The notes beneath the pieces were generated by a model, which saw nothing but the letters and a program-made list of their open reading frames with translations, made no database searches and was not told where the DNA came from. A stretch of 52,670 nucleotides of DNA from Vitreoscilla sp. (GTDB taxonomy: Bacteria > Pseudomonadota > Gammaproteobacteria > Burkholderiales > Neisseriaceae), in assembly GCA_030150505.1 (NCBI GenBank), contig JASLFS010000005.1, forward strand, positions 1 to 52,670, written 5' to 3'. The translations under genes were made by a program, and so were the position numbers. How positions within the stretch are numbered: position 1 is the first letter of the stretch; every line of letters begins with the position of its first letter. This document shows, piece by piece, positions 7,178 through 15,745 of this stretch.

Positions 7178-9847
7178 ATGGCAACACAAATCCCTGATAT
7201 TGATCCTATTGAAACCCAAGAATGGTTAGATGCAATTAGTTCTGCATTGGAAAATGAAGGACCTGAAAGAGCGCATTTCTTATTGGAAACAATGGTGCGT
7301 TATACTCGTCGTCGTGGCGTTTATTTGCCTTTTGATGCAACTACTTCTTACTTGAATACAATTCCAGTAGGCAAGGAAGCTAAATCGCCTGGTAATCATG
7401 ATTTAGAACATCGTATTCGTTCTATTATCCGTTGGAATGCAGCCGCAATGGTTTTGCGTGCTGGTAAGAAAGATTTGGAATTGGGTGGTCATATTGCATC
7501 ATTCCAATCTGCTGCAACATTGTACGATGTTGGATTTAACCATTTCTGGCGTGCAAGTAATGAGGACGAAGAAGGGGATTTGGTATTTTTCCAAGGTCAC
7601 TCTTCGCCTGGTATGTATGCTCGCGCCTTTGTTGAGGGTCGCTTAACTGAAGAGCAAATGGATAGCTTCCGTCAAGAAGTTGATGGTAAAGGCTTATCAT
7701 CTTATCCTCATCCTTGGTTAATGCCTGATTTCTGGCAATTCCCAACGGTATCTATGGGTCTTGGTCCGCTAATGGCGATTTACCAAGCTCGTTTCTTAAA
7801 ATATTTAGAATCTCGTGGTCTAGCTAAAACCAAAAATCGTAAAGTTTGGGTTTTCTGTGGTGATGGCGAGATGGATGAGCCTGAGAGTCAAGGTGCTATT
7901 TCTTTAGCAGCTCGTGAAGGTTTAGATAATCTTATTTTTGTTATTAACTGTAACTTACAGCGTTTAGATGGTCCTGTTCGTGGTAATGGCAAAATTATTC
8001 AAGAATTAGAAGGCAATTTCCGTGGTGCTGGTTGGAACGTTCTAAAAGTTATCTGGGGTGGTCGTTGGGATGCTTTGTTGGCGCGTGATACCAATAATTT
8101 ACTAAAACAACGCATGGAAGAATGTGTTGACGGTGATTATCAAACGTTTAAAGCCGAAAGTGGCGCATATGTTCGTGAACATTTCTTTGGTAAATATCCA
8201 GAGCTAAAAGAAATGGTTGCTAATATGTCTGATGAGGAAGTTTGGGCATTGAATCGTGGTGGTCATGATCCTCATAAAGTTTATGCTGCTTATCATGAAG
8301 CTACTAATAATGCGAATGGCCGTCCAACGTTGATTTTGGCTAAAACCATTAAAGGTTATGGCATGGGTGAGTCTGGTGAAGGTAAAAATATTGCCCACCA
8401 AGCTAAGAAAATGGATATTGAGTCTTTAAGTAAATTCCGTGACCGTTTTGGCATTCCTGTTAGTGATGAAGAATTGGTAACCAATCCTCCATACTTCCGT
8501 CCTGCTGATGATAGTCCTGAGATGCAATATTTAAAAGAACGCCGCCAAGCATTAGGTGGTCCATTGCCTTCTCGTCATCCAAGTACTAAGTCCTTAGAAA
8601 TTCCTGAGTTGAGTGCTTTTGATGCTCAATTAAAAGCCAGTGGCGATCGTGAGTTCTCAACAACGATGGCATTTGTGCGTATTTTAAGTACTTTATTAAA
8701 AGATAAAAAAATTGGTAAACGTATTGTACCAATCGTACCTGATGAAAGTCGTACTTTTGGTATGGAAGGTATGTTCCGCCAGTATGGTATTTGGAATCCT
8801 AAGGGTCAAACCTATACGCCGCAAGATCATGATCAGTTGATGTTCTATAAAGAATCAAAAGATGGTCAAATTTTGCAAGAAGGTATTAATGAACCTGGTG
8901 CAATGAGTTCTTGGATTGCAGCTGCAACAAGTTATGCTAATAATAACTATGCGATGATTCCATTTTATATTTACTACTCAATGTTTGGTTTCCAACGTGT
9001 TGGTGACTTGGCTTGGGCTGCTGGCGATATGCGTGCTCGTGGTTTCTTGTTAGGTGGTACTGCTGGTCGTACGACATTGAATGGTGAAGGTTTACAGCAT
9101 GAAGATGGACATAGCCATATTCAAGCGGATTTGATTCCTAATTGTGTTGCTTATGATCCTACATTTGCCTATGAAGTTGCCGTGATTGTTCAAGATGGTT
9201 TGCGTCGTATGTATGTTGAACAAGAAGATGTGTTCTATTACTTGACATTGATGAATGAAAACTATGTTCATCCTGCATTGCCAGAAAAAGAAGGTATTAA
9301 AGAGGGCATCTTGAAGGGTATGTATTGCTTACAAGAGGGTGATAAATCTGCTCTTAAAGTACAGTTGTTAGGTTCAGGCGTTATTTTGAATGAAGTAATC
9401 CATGCTGCTGATTTGTTGAAAAAAGATTTCAATGTTGATGCGGATATTTGGAGTGTGACTTCATTTAGCCAGTTACGCCGTGAAGCAATGGAAGTTGAGC
9501 GTTATAACCGCTTGCATCCAATGGAAGATAGCAAAGTGGCTTATGTGACTTCATTGTTGCAAGACAGAGAAGGTCCTGTTATTGCATCAACTGACTATAT
9601 TCGTGAGTTTGCAGATAAGATTCGCGCTTATGTACCACAGAATTACACAGTATTGGGTACTGATGGCTTCGGTCGCAGTGATTCTCGTGAGAATTTACGT
9701 GATTTCTTCGAGGTTGATCGTTACCACGTTGCTGTTGCTGCTCTTCATTCGTTAGCAACTGAAGGCAAAATTGGTAAAGAAGTGGTTCAGCAAGCAATCG
9801 AAAAATACAAAATTAATGCGGATGCTACTCCTGCTTGGAAGCATTAA
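7178..9847 (+). CDS. aceE: pyruvate dehydrogenase E1 component, homodimeric type
   Basis: Thiamine-diphosphate-dependent decarboxylase that feeds acetyl groups to the lipoyl arms of AceF. The length of 889 residues is normal for the single-chain E1 of Gram-negative bacteria. The ThDP/Mg motif runs from GDGEMDE at residues 228-234 to NCN at about 257-259. Conserved family segments include the HSSPGMYARA block (141-150) and the GLQHEDGHSH histidine loop in the C-terminal half. GATGAGG precedes the ATG at good spacing. It heads the operon aceE-aceF-lpdA. A 417-base leader with several inverted repeats suggests regulated transcription. Confidence 0.97.
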   Translation: MATQIPDIDPIETQEWLDAISSALENEGPERAHFLLETMVRYTRRRGVYLPFDATTSYLNTIPVGKEAKSPGNHDLEHRIRSIIRWNAAAMVLRAGKKDLELGGHIASFQSAATLYDVGFNHFWRASNEDEEGDLVFFQGHSSPGMYARAFVEGRLTEEQMDSFRQEVDGKGLSSYPHPWLMPDFWQFPTVSMGLGPLMAIYQARFLKYLESRGLAKTKNRKVWVFCGDGEMDEPESQGAISLAAREGLDNLIFVINCNLQRLDGPVRGNGKIIQELEGNFRGAGWNVLKVIWGGRWDALLARDTNNLLKQRMEECVDGDYQTFKAESGAYVREHFFGKYPELKEMVANMSDEEVWALNRGGHDPHKVYAAYHEATNNANGRPTLILAKTIKGYGMGESGEGKNIAHQAKKMDIESLSKFRDRFGIPVSDEELVTNPPYFRPADDSPEMQYLKERRQALGGPLPSRHPSTKSLEIPELSAFDAQLKASGDREFSTTMAFVRILSTLLKDKKIGKRIVPIVPDESRTFGMEGMFRQYGIWNPKGQTYTPQDHDQLMFYKESKDGQILQEGINEPGAMSSWIAAATSYANNNYAMIPFYIYYSMFGFQRVGDLAWAAGDMRARGFLLGGTAGRTTLNGEGLQHEDGHSHIQADLIPNCVAYDPTFAYEVAVIVQDGLRRMYVEQEDVFYYLTLMNENYVHPALPEKEGIKEGILKGMYCLQEGDKSALKVQLLGSGVILNEVIHAADLLKKDFNVDADIWSVTSFSQLRREAMEVERYNRLHPMEDSKVAYVTSLLQDREGPVIASTDYIREFADKIRAYVPQNYTVLGTDGFGRSDSRENLRDFFEVDRYHVAVAALHSLATEGKIGKEVVQQAIEKYKINADATPAWKH

Positions 9848-9891
9848 TCGCGCACAAGTTTTGTAGTACGCGACTTGTATCATGAATAAAT

Positions 9892-9919
9892 GTGGCGGAC
9901 ATGGATAATGTTCTGCCAC
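9892..9919 (+). other. stem-loop between aceE and aceF
   Basis: GTGGCGGACA and TGTTCTGCCAC pair imperfectly around TGGATAA in the 91-base gap, with no T-run. It may tune the relative expression or stability of the two transcript segments. Confidence 0.45.
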
Positions 9920-9938
9920 TTGGTAAGGATAATGAACG

Positions 9939-11549
9939 ATGAGTCAAATCGTAGAAATTAAAGTACCTGATATTGGTGGTCACGATAATGTGGATGTGAT
10001 TGATGTTGCGGTTAAAGTGGGTGATGTCATCGCTATTGATGATACTTTGCTGACTTTGGAAACCGATAAAGCAACCATGGACGTTCCTGCTGATGTGGCT
10101 GGTAAAGTAACTGATGTTAAAGTGAATGTTGGCGATAAAATATCTGAAGGCAGTGTGATTGTATTGGTTGAAGCAGGTGATGTTGCTAATATTGAAAAAA
10201 CTGTAGTTGAGGATACTGTCCAAGTTGAAGCAGCTGCTCCATCTGTGGCAGCAAGTGGCGCAGTGGAATCTGTGGTGGTTCCTGATATTGGCGGACACGA
10301 TGCGGTTGATGTGATTGATGTTGCTGTGAGTGTTGGTGATGAAATTAATGTGGATGACACATTAATTACTCTTGAAACTGATAAAGCAACAATGGATGTG
10401 CCATCAACAGTTGCTGGTGTTGTTAAAGCTGTTCATGTGAAAACAGGCGATAAAATCAGTGAAGGTGGTTTGATTGTTGATGTTGAAACCAAGGCTTCAG
10501 CTGTATCGGCACCGGTTGTTGAAGAAGTTAAAGCAGTTGCCCCAGTCAAAGCTGAGGCACCTAAATCTGCACCAGTTAAACAAGAGTCATCTGCTGCTGT
10601 ATTTGGTAATACACCAGTTAATGAAGAAGGTTTCCGTAAAGCGCATGCTGGTCCTTCTGTGCGCAAATTGGCGCGTGAGTTAGGCGTTGATTTGGGGTTG
10701 GTTAGTGGTACTGGACGCAAAAATCGTATTTTGGCTGATGATGTTAAAGGTTTCGTGAAACAGGCGATGCAACAGGGTGTTGCGAAAGCTGGTTCTGGTT
10801 CTTCATTGGGCGGTGGTTTGGATTTGTTGCCATGGCCAAAAGTGGATTTTGCGAAATTTGGTGAAATTGAAGTTCAGCCATTGAGTCGTATTAAGAAAAT
10901 TTCGGGTCAGAATTTATCTCGCAACTGGGTCATGATTCCTCATGTTACTCAGCAAGATGAAGCGGATATGACTGAATTGGAAGCTTTCCGTAAAACCTTG
11001 AATAAAGAATGGGAACGAGATGGTGTGAAACTTTCACCATTGGCATTTATCATTAAAGCATGTGTAACGGGTTTGCAAGCTTTCCCTGATTTTAATTCAT
11101 CATTGGATGGCGATAATTTAGTATTGAAAAAATACTACAATATTGGCTTTGCTGCAGATACACCAAATGGCTTGGTGGTTCCTGTGATTAAAGATGCAGA
11201 TAAAAAAGGCTTAAGAGAGATTTCGATTGAGCTGGGTGAGTTATCTAAAAAGGCACGTGAAGGTAAGTTGAAACCTCAAGAAATGCAAGGTGCAACATTC
11301 ACGATTTCTAGTTTAGGTGGCATTGGCGGTACTGGCTTTACACCTATTGTAAATGCACCTGAAGTGGCTATTTTAGGCGTGTGTAAATCACAGATGAAAC
11401 CTGTTTGGAATGGTAAAGAGTTTGAGCCTCGTTTGATGTGCCCATTGTCATTATCTTATGATCACCGTGTGATTGATGGTGCTGCAGCTTGTCGCTTTAC
11501 AACTTTCTTGGGTAAAGTTTTAGCTGATTTTAGACGCGTCATTTTGTAA
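9939..11549 (+). CDS. aceF: pyruvate dehydrogenase E2, dihydrolipoamide acetyltransferase
   Basis: Core of the PDH complex; transfers the acetyl group from lipoamide to CoA. The 536 residues contain two N-terminal lipoyl domains with lipoylated lysines at K44 and K149 (both in ETDKATMD), an Ala/Pro/Lys/Val-rich flexible linker (about 185-225), a peripheral-subunit-binding domain (about 238-273, around GPSVRKLARELG), and the catalytic acyltransferase domain with the active-site histidine at about 509 in DHRVIDG. Two lipoyl domains is usual for beta-proteobacterial E2. A ribosome-binding site (TAAGGA) precedes the ATG. The stretch 9980-10720 also stays open in antisense, an effect of repetitive coding. 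Confidence 0.97.
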   Translation: MSQIVEIKVPDIGGHDNVDVIDVAVKVGDVIAIDDTLLTLETDKATMDVPADVAGKVTDVKVNVGDKISEGSVIVLVEAGDVANIEKTVVEDTVQVEAAAPSVAASGAVESVVVPDIGGHDAVDVIDVAVSVGDEINVDDTLITLETDKATMDVPSTVAGVVKAVHVKTGDKISEGGLIVDVETKASAVSAPVVEEVKAVAPVKAEAPKSAPVKQESSAAVFGNTPVNEEGFRKAHAGPSVRKLARELGVDLGLVSGTGRKNRILADDVKGFVKQAMQQGVAKAGSGSSLGGGLDLLPWPKVDFAKFGEIEVQPLSRIKKISGQNLSRNWVMIPHVTQQDEADMTELEAFRKTLNKEWERDGVKLSPLAFIIKACVTGLQAFPDFNSSLDGDNLVLKKYYNIGFAADTPNGLVVPVIKDADKKGLREISIELGELSKKAREGKLKPQEMQGATFTISSLGGIGGTGFTPIVNAPEVAILGVCKSQMKPVWNGKEFEPRLMCPLSLSYDHRVIDGAAACRFTTFLGKVLADFRRVIL

Positions 11550-11562
11550 TTCATTATGCAAT

Positions 11563-11589
11563 AGGCTGCCTGAAGCTTTCAGGCAGCCT
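11563..11589. repeat. inverted DNA uptake sequence pair (DUS hairpin)
   Basis: AGGCTGCCTGAA at 11563-11574 is followed after three bases by its exact reverse complement at 11578-11589, giving a 12-bp stem. It sits in the gap between aceF and lpdA. Neisseriaceae commonly place paired uptake sequences as terminators. Here no strong T-run follows, so it may only partly attenuate transcription into lpdA. Confidence 0.85.
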
Positions 11590-11624
11590 TATTATCATTT
11601 AAAGAGCACTTGGAAAGGTTAGCC

Positions 11625-13388
11625 ATGAGCTTAATCGAATTAAAAGTTCCTGATATTGGTGGTCATGATAACGTTGATGTTATCGATGTTGCTGTTAAAG
11701 TAGGCGATACTGTGGCCGTAGAAGATACATTGGTGACATTGGAAACAGACAAAGCGACCATGGATGTACCAGCCGAAGTTGCTGGAGTGGTTAAAGAAGT
11801 TAAAGTGGTGACTGGCGGTAAAATCTCAGAAGGTGATGTTTTGGTTATTATCGAAGCATCTGCTGTACAACATGAAGAGAAAAAAGCAGTATCTGAGAAT
11901 GTAGAAAAAAAAATAGTCAACCAAGTGGTAGAAGAAAGTTATTCTGGTTCAGTAGATCAAAAATATGATGTAGTGGTTTTGGGTGCTGGTCCGGGTGGAT
12001 ATTCGGCAGCATTTGCTGCTGCGGATTTGGGTCAAAAAGTCGCTATCATTGAGCGCTATGCAACTTTGGGTGGCGTATGTCTAAATGTTGGATGTATTCC
12101 ATCAAAAGCTTTGTTGCATAATGTTGCTGTAATTGATGAAGTGAAGCATTTAGCAGCTAACGGCATTAAATATCCCGAGCCTGAAATTGATATTGATATG
12201 CTTCGTGGCTACAAAGACAAAGTTATTGGCAAGTTAACAGGTGGTTTAGCTGGAATGGCTAAGGCACGTAAAGTTGATATTATTCGTGGTCATGGTCAGT
12301 TTGTTGATTCACACCATATTGAAGTATCTGTAACTGCTGGCGATAGCAAAGATGAAACTGGTGATAAAAAAGTTGTTGCATTTGAAAACTGTATTATTGC
12401 AGCAGGTAGTCGTGTTGTAAAACTACCATTTATTCCAGAAGATCCACGCATTGTTGATTCAACAGGCGCTTTGGAATTAAAAGAAGTTCCTGAAAAAATG
12501 TTGATTATTGGTGGCGGTATTATTGGCTTAGAAATGGGTACTGTTTACAGTACGCTAGGAGCCCGCCTAGATGTTGTTGAAATGATGGATGGCTTAATGC
12601 AAGGCGCCGACCGAGATTTGGTCAAAGTATGGCAAAAAATGAATGAGCATCGTTTTGATAACATCATGATTAACACCAAAACAGTTGCTGTGGATGCCAA
12701 AGAAGATGGTATTTATGTGACTTTTGAAGGTGAGAAAGCACCGAAAGAGCCACAGCGTTATGACTTAGTATTGGTTGCAGCCGGCCGTGCTCCAAATGGT
12801 TTGCTAATCGGAGCAGAAAAAGCTGGAGTAGCTGTTACCGATCGAGGCTTTATTAATGTTGATAAACAACAGCGAACCAATGTGCCGCATATCTATGCTA
12901 TTGGTGATGTTGTTGGTCAGCCTATGTTGGCGCACAAAGCTGTTCATGAAGGTCATGTTGCAGCAGAAAATTGTGCTGGCCATAAAGCATTTTTCGATGC
13001 TCGTGTTATTCCTGGTGTTGCTTATACTGATCCAGAAGTGGCTTGGGTTGGTGTTACTGAGGAAATTGCTAAGCGCGATGGAATCAAGATTACTAAATCT
13101 ATTTTCCCTTGGGCTGCTTCAGGCCGTGCAATTGCCAATGGCCGTGATGAAGGTTTCACCAAATTAATTTTTGATGCTGAAACAGGTCATATTATCGGTG
13201 GCGCAATTGTTGGTACGAACGCTGGAGATATGATTGGCGAAGTTTGCTTAGCAATCGAAATGGGTTGTGATGCGGAAGATATTGGTAAAACGATTCATCC
13301 ACATCCTACATTGGGTGAGAGTATCGGTATGGCAGCAGAAGTTAGCTTAGGTTTATGTACTGATTTGCCACCACAACGCAAAAGATAA
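11625..13388 (+). CDS. lpdA: dihydrolipoamide dehydrogenase with N-terminal lipoyl domain (PDH E3)
   Basis: FAD flavoprotein that reoxidises dihydrolipoamide and reduces NAD. I start at ATG 11625 (MSLIELKVPD, behind AAAGG), giving 587 residues; a TTG at 11610 is less likely. Residues 1-80 are a lipoyl domain with K43 in ETDKATMD, followed by a charged linker. The E3 body has the FAD motif GAGPGG (about 120-125), the redox pair C152/C157 in GGVCLNVGCIPSK, an NAD motif (GGGIIGLEMG), and the C-terminal active-site HPTLGE with His560 and Glu565. This architecture is known from the neisserial E3 (p64k). It is separated from aceF by a DUS hairpin. Confidence 0.97.
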   Translation: MSLIELKVPDIGGHDNVDVIDVAVKVGDTVAVEDTLVTLETDKATMDVPAEVAGVVKEVKVVTGGKISEGDVLVIIEASAVQHEEKKAVSENVEKKIVNQVVEESYSGSVDQKYDVVVLGAGPGGYSAAFAAADLGQKVAIIERYATLGGVCLNVGCIPSKALLHNVAVIDEVKHLAANGIKYPEPEIDIDMLRGYKDKVIGKLTGGLAGMAKARKVDIIRGHGQFVDSHHIEVSVTAGDSKDETGDKKVVAFENCIIAAGSRVVKLPFIPEDPRIVDSTGALELKEVPEKMLIIGGGIIGLEMGTVYSTLGARLDVVEMMDGLMQGADRDLVKVWQKMNEHRFDNIMINTKTVAVDAKEDGIYVTFEGEKAPKEPQRYDLVLVAAGRAPNGLLIGAEKAGVAVTDRGFINVDKQQRTNVPHIYAIGDVVGQPMLAHKAVHEGHVAAENCAGHKAFFDARVIPGVAYTDPEVAWVGVTEEIAKRDGIKITKSIFPWAASGRAIANGRDEGFTKLIFDAETGHIIGGAIVGTNAGDMIGEVCLAIEMGCDAEDIGKTIHPHPTLGESIGMAAEVSLGLCTDLPPQRKR

Positions 13389-13421
13389 ATTTTTAAAATT
13401 AAAATAATTGAATGTGCGATG

Positions 13422-13452
13422 AAAAGCAGCTATTGAATAGCTGCTTTTTTTT
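13422..13452 (+). terminator. rho-independent terminator of the PDH operon
   Basis: AAAAGCAGCTATT/AATAGCTGCTTTT stem followed by a T-run, 34 bases after lpdA. Confidence 0.88.
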
Positions 13453-13495
13453 ATATCAATGAAATTATTGATTTTTTAAATGGATGTATAACGGG

Positions 13496-13501
13496 TATAA
13501 T
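13496..13501 (+). promoter_or_regulatory. -10 element for the small exported protein gene
   Basis: TATAAT lies 43 bases upstream of ATG 13544, after the PDH operon terminator. TTGATT at 13468 is too far (22 bases) to be a good -35. Confidence 0.4.
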
Positions 13502-13543
13502 AAAAGTTAATGTGATTAATTTAAAAGCAGAAGAGGATGTTAA

Positions 13544-13903
13544 ATGAATAAAATAGTAGCGTCTCTTTGGTTGGTACTAGGTGTTTTATCAGCAACAACA
13601 GCTATCGCAAGAGATTATAGTGGCGAGATTCGCTCATTGCAGCGCTCTTGTAACAATCAGCGTGGGTCTTTATTGTATGATAGAAATGGTGCGCCAGCTT
13701 GTGATCAAATTGATCAACTTATCAAATTGCAACGCTTAGAAATTGAAGCTCAAGTGGCAAGGGAGACGAAGCAACCTATGCCATCACATACTGATATTAA
13801 TATTAATCAAACAGTAGAGCACAGAGGCAAGAGAGTTTGGAGCAGCGCATTAGGTCGTTATTGTTATGAAAACCAATGGGGACATTTAAATTGTCAGAGA
13901 TAA
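13544..13903 (+). CDS. small exported four-cysteine protein of unknown function
   Basis: I do not recognise this 119-residue protein. Residues 1-22 are a Sec signal peptide ending A-I-A before RDYSG. The mature part has four cysteines (36, 53, 107, 117), which could form two disulfides in the periplasm, a central Gln/Glu/Arg-rich helix-like region (about 55-78), and an aromatic C-terminus (RYCYENQWGHLNC). An AGAGGA ribosome-binding site precedes the ATG. It has its own -10 and a terminator directly after it, so it is probably a single-gene unit. Alternatives include a DUF4124-like or lysozyme-inhibitor-like small envelope protein, but no signature decides. Confidence 0.7.
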   Translation: MNKIVASLWLVLGVLSATTAIARDYSGEIRSLQRSCNNQRGSLLYDRNGAPACDQIDQLIKLQRLEIEAQVARETKQPMPSHTDININQTVEHRGKRVWSSALGRYCYENQWGHLNCQR

Positions 13904-13922
13904 TGATTTAGAATAATGATAT

Positions 13923-13954
13923 AAAAAAGCCTACTTTGAAAGTAGGCTTTTTTT
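13923..13954. terminator. bidirectional terminator
   Basis: AAAAAAGCCTACTTT/AGTAGGCTTTTTTT stem with an A-run before and a T-run after. It can serve the plus-strand small gene and tRNA-Glu on the minus strand. Confidence 0.88.
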
Positions 13955-13960
13955 AAAACT

Positions 13961-14036
13961 TGGCACGCCCACGGGGATTCGAACCCCGGTTGCCGCCGTG
14001 AAAGGGCAGTGTCCTAGGCCTCTAGACGATGGGCGC
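13961..14036 (-). tRNA. tRNA-Glu(TTC)
   Basis: The minus strand folds into a 76-nt tRNA: acceptor strand GCGCCCA (with a terminal G-U pair), the TCGTCTAGAGGCCTAGGACAC D-arm region typical of tRNA-Glu, anticodon TTC in CCTTTCACG, T loop GTTCGAATC, discriminator G and an encoded CCA. It closely resembles E. coli tRNA-Glu. It has its own consensus promoter and a terminator directly downstream. Confidence 0.97.
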
Positions 14037-14076
14037 ATTCTCGTGTTTCTTTAAGAATCACGTTTAGAGGATCGTG

Positions 14077-14105
14077 ATAATAAACAAATTTATTTTTACT
14101 GTCAA
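14077..14105 (-). promoter_or_regulatory. sigma-70 promoter of tRNA-Glu
   Basis: On the minus strand a perfect TTGACA (14100-14105) and TATTAT (14077-14082) are spaced by 17 bases, about 40 bases before the tRNA 5' end. Confidence 0.85.
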
Positions 14106-14220
14106 TTAATTTTTGGCACGGATGATTAATTAATCTAATTGATTAGCCCGTATGATTGTTTATCGTTATGACTAAATTCGGTACAATGGGGGCCTAAATT
14201 GCTTGATGGATATTAGGTAC

Positions 14221-14973
14221 ATGAATATTTTAATTTGTAATGATGATGGTTACTTTGCGGAAGGTATTCAAACCTTGGCTGCGGCGACTGCAGAATTTGC
14301 TAATGTTCGAGTTGTTGCGCCAGATAGGGATAGAACTGCTGCCAGTAATTCACTAACATTAGACCGCCCATTGCAAATTAAGCAGGCTAATAATGGTTTT
14401 TATTATGTTAATGGCACGCCAACAGATTGCGTGCACATTGCTTTATATGCATTAGATGATTTTAAACCAGATATGGTTTTTTCTGGTGTTAATCATGGTG
14501 CGAATATGGGTGATGATACTTTATATTCAGGTACAGTAGCGGCTGCAACCGAGGCGCATCTATTAGGCATTCCAAGCGTTGCTTTCTCTTTGTGCGATAA
14601 AAGCAATGAATATTGGGAAACCGCGCGCCATGTTGTTTGGCAATTTGCAGAATATTTCACTCAAAATCAACCTCAAAGTAATTTATTGTGGAATGTGAAT
14701 ATTCCAAAAGTTAGGATAGAGGATTTGCAAGGCGTCAAAGTCGCTAGGTTAGGTCGCAGACACCATATTCAAAGTGTTGAAAAAATAGTGCACCCGAAAG
14801 GCAGTGATATGTATTGGATTGGGCCTCCTGGAGAGGCGCTTGATAATGTTGAGGGCACTGACTTTGCAGCAACCGCGGCTGGATTTGTATCTGTTACACC
14901 TTTAGCAATTGATTTGACAGATTACCCATCTTTATCAATGGTTAATCAATCTATTCGGGAATTATCTTTATGA
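14221..14973 (+). CDS. surE: 5'/3'-nucleotidase SurE
   Basis: Metal-dependent nucleoside monophosphatase linked to stress survival. I choose ATG 14221 (MNILICNDDG), since SurE proteins begin almost directly with the metal-binding NDDG; ATG 14206 adds five residues. This gives 250 residues, against 253 in E. coli. Visible motifs are NDDG (Asp8, Asp9), PDRDRTAASNS, and SGVNHGANMGDD followed by YSGTVAAATE. The stop codon overlaps the pcm start by four bases (ATGA), indicating translational coupling. The order surE-pcm-nlpD is conserved in many proteobacteria. Confidence 0.95.
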   Translation: MNILICNDDGYFAEGIQTLAAATAEFANVRVVAPDRDRTAASNSLTLDRPLQIKQANNGFYYVNGTPTDCVHIALYALDDFKPDMVFSGVNHGANMGDDTLYSGTVAAATEAHLLGIPSVAFSLCDKSNEYWETARHVVWQFAEYFTQNQPQSNLLWNVNIPKVRIEDLQGVKVARLGRRHHIQSVEKIVHPKGSDMYWIGPPGEALDNVEGTDFAATAAGFVSVTPLAIDLTDYPSLSMVNQSIRELSL

Positions 14974-15644
14974 TGCCAAATGGGAAGAATCAGCATTGGG
15001 CTGGTTTCGATTTGCGCAGAGAGAGAATGATTAAGGAATTACGCAGTCTCGGTATTGAAAATCCATTGGTTTTAAAAACGATGTTTTCTATACCGAGACA
15101 TTTATTTGTAGAAGAAGCCTTGCGCTCAAGAGCTTATGATAATATGGCATTGCCATTGGGAATGGGACAAACCATTTCTCAGCCTTATACCGTCGCAAAA
15201 ATGACAGAACTTCTATTGGGGAATCGAACTGGCCCCATGAAAAATGTTTTAGAAATAGGTACAGGCTGTGGCTATCAGACTGCTATTTTGTTTAAGCTGG
15301 GTGTTTTTCAGGATATTTATTCCATTGAGCGCATTGCGGATTTGCATGAGTTGGCAAAGAAAAACTTACGGCAAGTAGGGGCTGCAATCGTGCGCTTGGT
15401 TTGTGGTGACGGCTATTTGGGATTGCCAAAGCAAGCGCCGTTTGATGGGATTATTGTTACTGCAGCACCAAAAGAAGTACCTGTTGATTTACTGAATCAA
15501 TTGGCCATCGGAGGTCGCATGGTTTTACCGATTGATGAAGGTAACGTGCAATATTTATGGTTGATTGAAAAAGAAGCTTTGGGCTATCGTGAAACCTGTA
15601 TTCAAAGGGTTAATTTTGTACCTTTGGTTCAGAATGCTAAATAA
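14970..15644 (+). CDS. pcm: protein-L-isoaspartate O-methyltransferase
   Basis: Repairs age-damaged proteins by methylating isoaspartyl residues with S-adenosylmethionine. The 224-residue protein has the Pcm signatures: VPRHLFV-like IPRHLFVEEA, the GQTISQPY substrate loop, the SAM-binding motif I VLEIGTGCGYQTA, and post-I/II segments (YSIERI, FDGIIVTAA). The ATG overlaps the surE stop. The N-terminus has tandem ATGs at 14970 and 14973, and either could be used. No terminator separates it from nlpD. Confidence 0.95.
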   Translation: MMPNGKNQHWAGFDLRRERMIKELRSLGIENPLVLKTMFSIPRHLFVEEALRSRAYDNMALPLGMGQTISQPYTVAKMTELLLGNRTGPMKNVLEIGTGCGYQTAILFKLGVFQDIYSIERIADLHELAKKNLRQVGAAIVRLVCGDGYLGLPKQAPFDGIIVTAAPKEVPVDLLNQLAIGGRMVLPIDEGNVQYLWLIEKEALGYRETCIQRVNFVPLVQNAK

Positions 15645-15745
15645 AATTGAAATTGCGTGTTAATTTTTTAAAATTGGATTGATAATTTTATCAATTAACG
15701 TTAAATATGGCTTTATTAAGTCTCGCAAGAATTTGGGTGAATGAA

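Noticed and set aside
9980..10720. Long antisense open frames across the aceF lipoyl region (Thr/Ser-rich translations)
   Set aside because: They are shadows of the repetitive Val/Ala/Asp-rich coding of AceF, lack ribosome-binding sites and have no recognisable domains.
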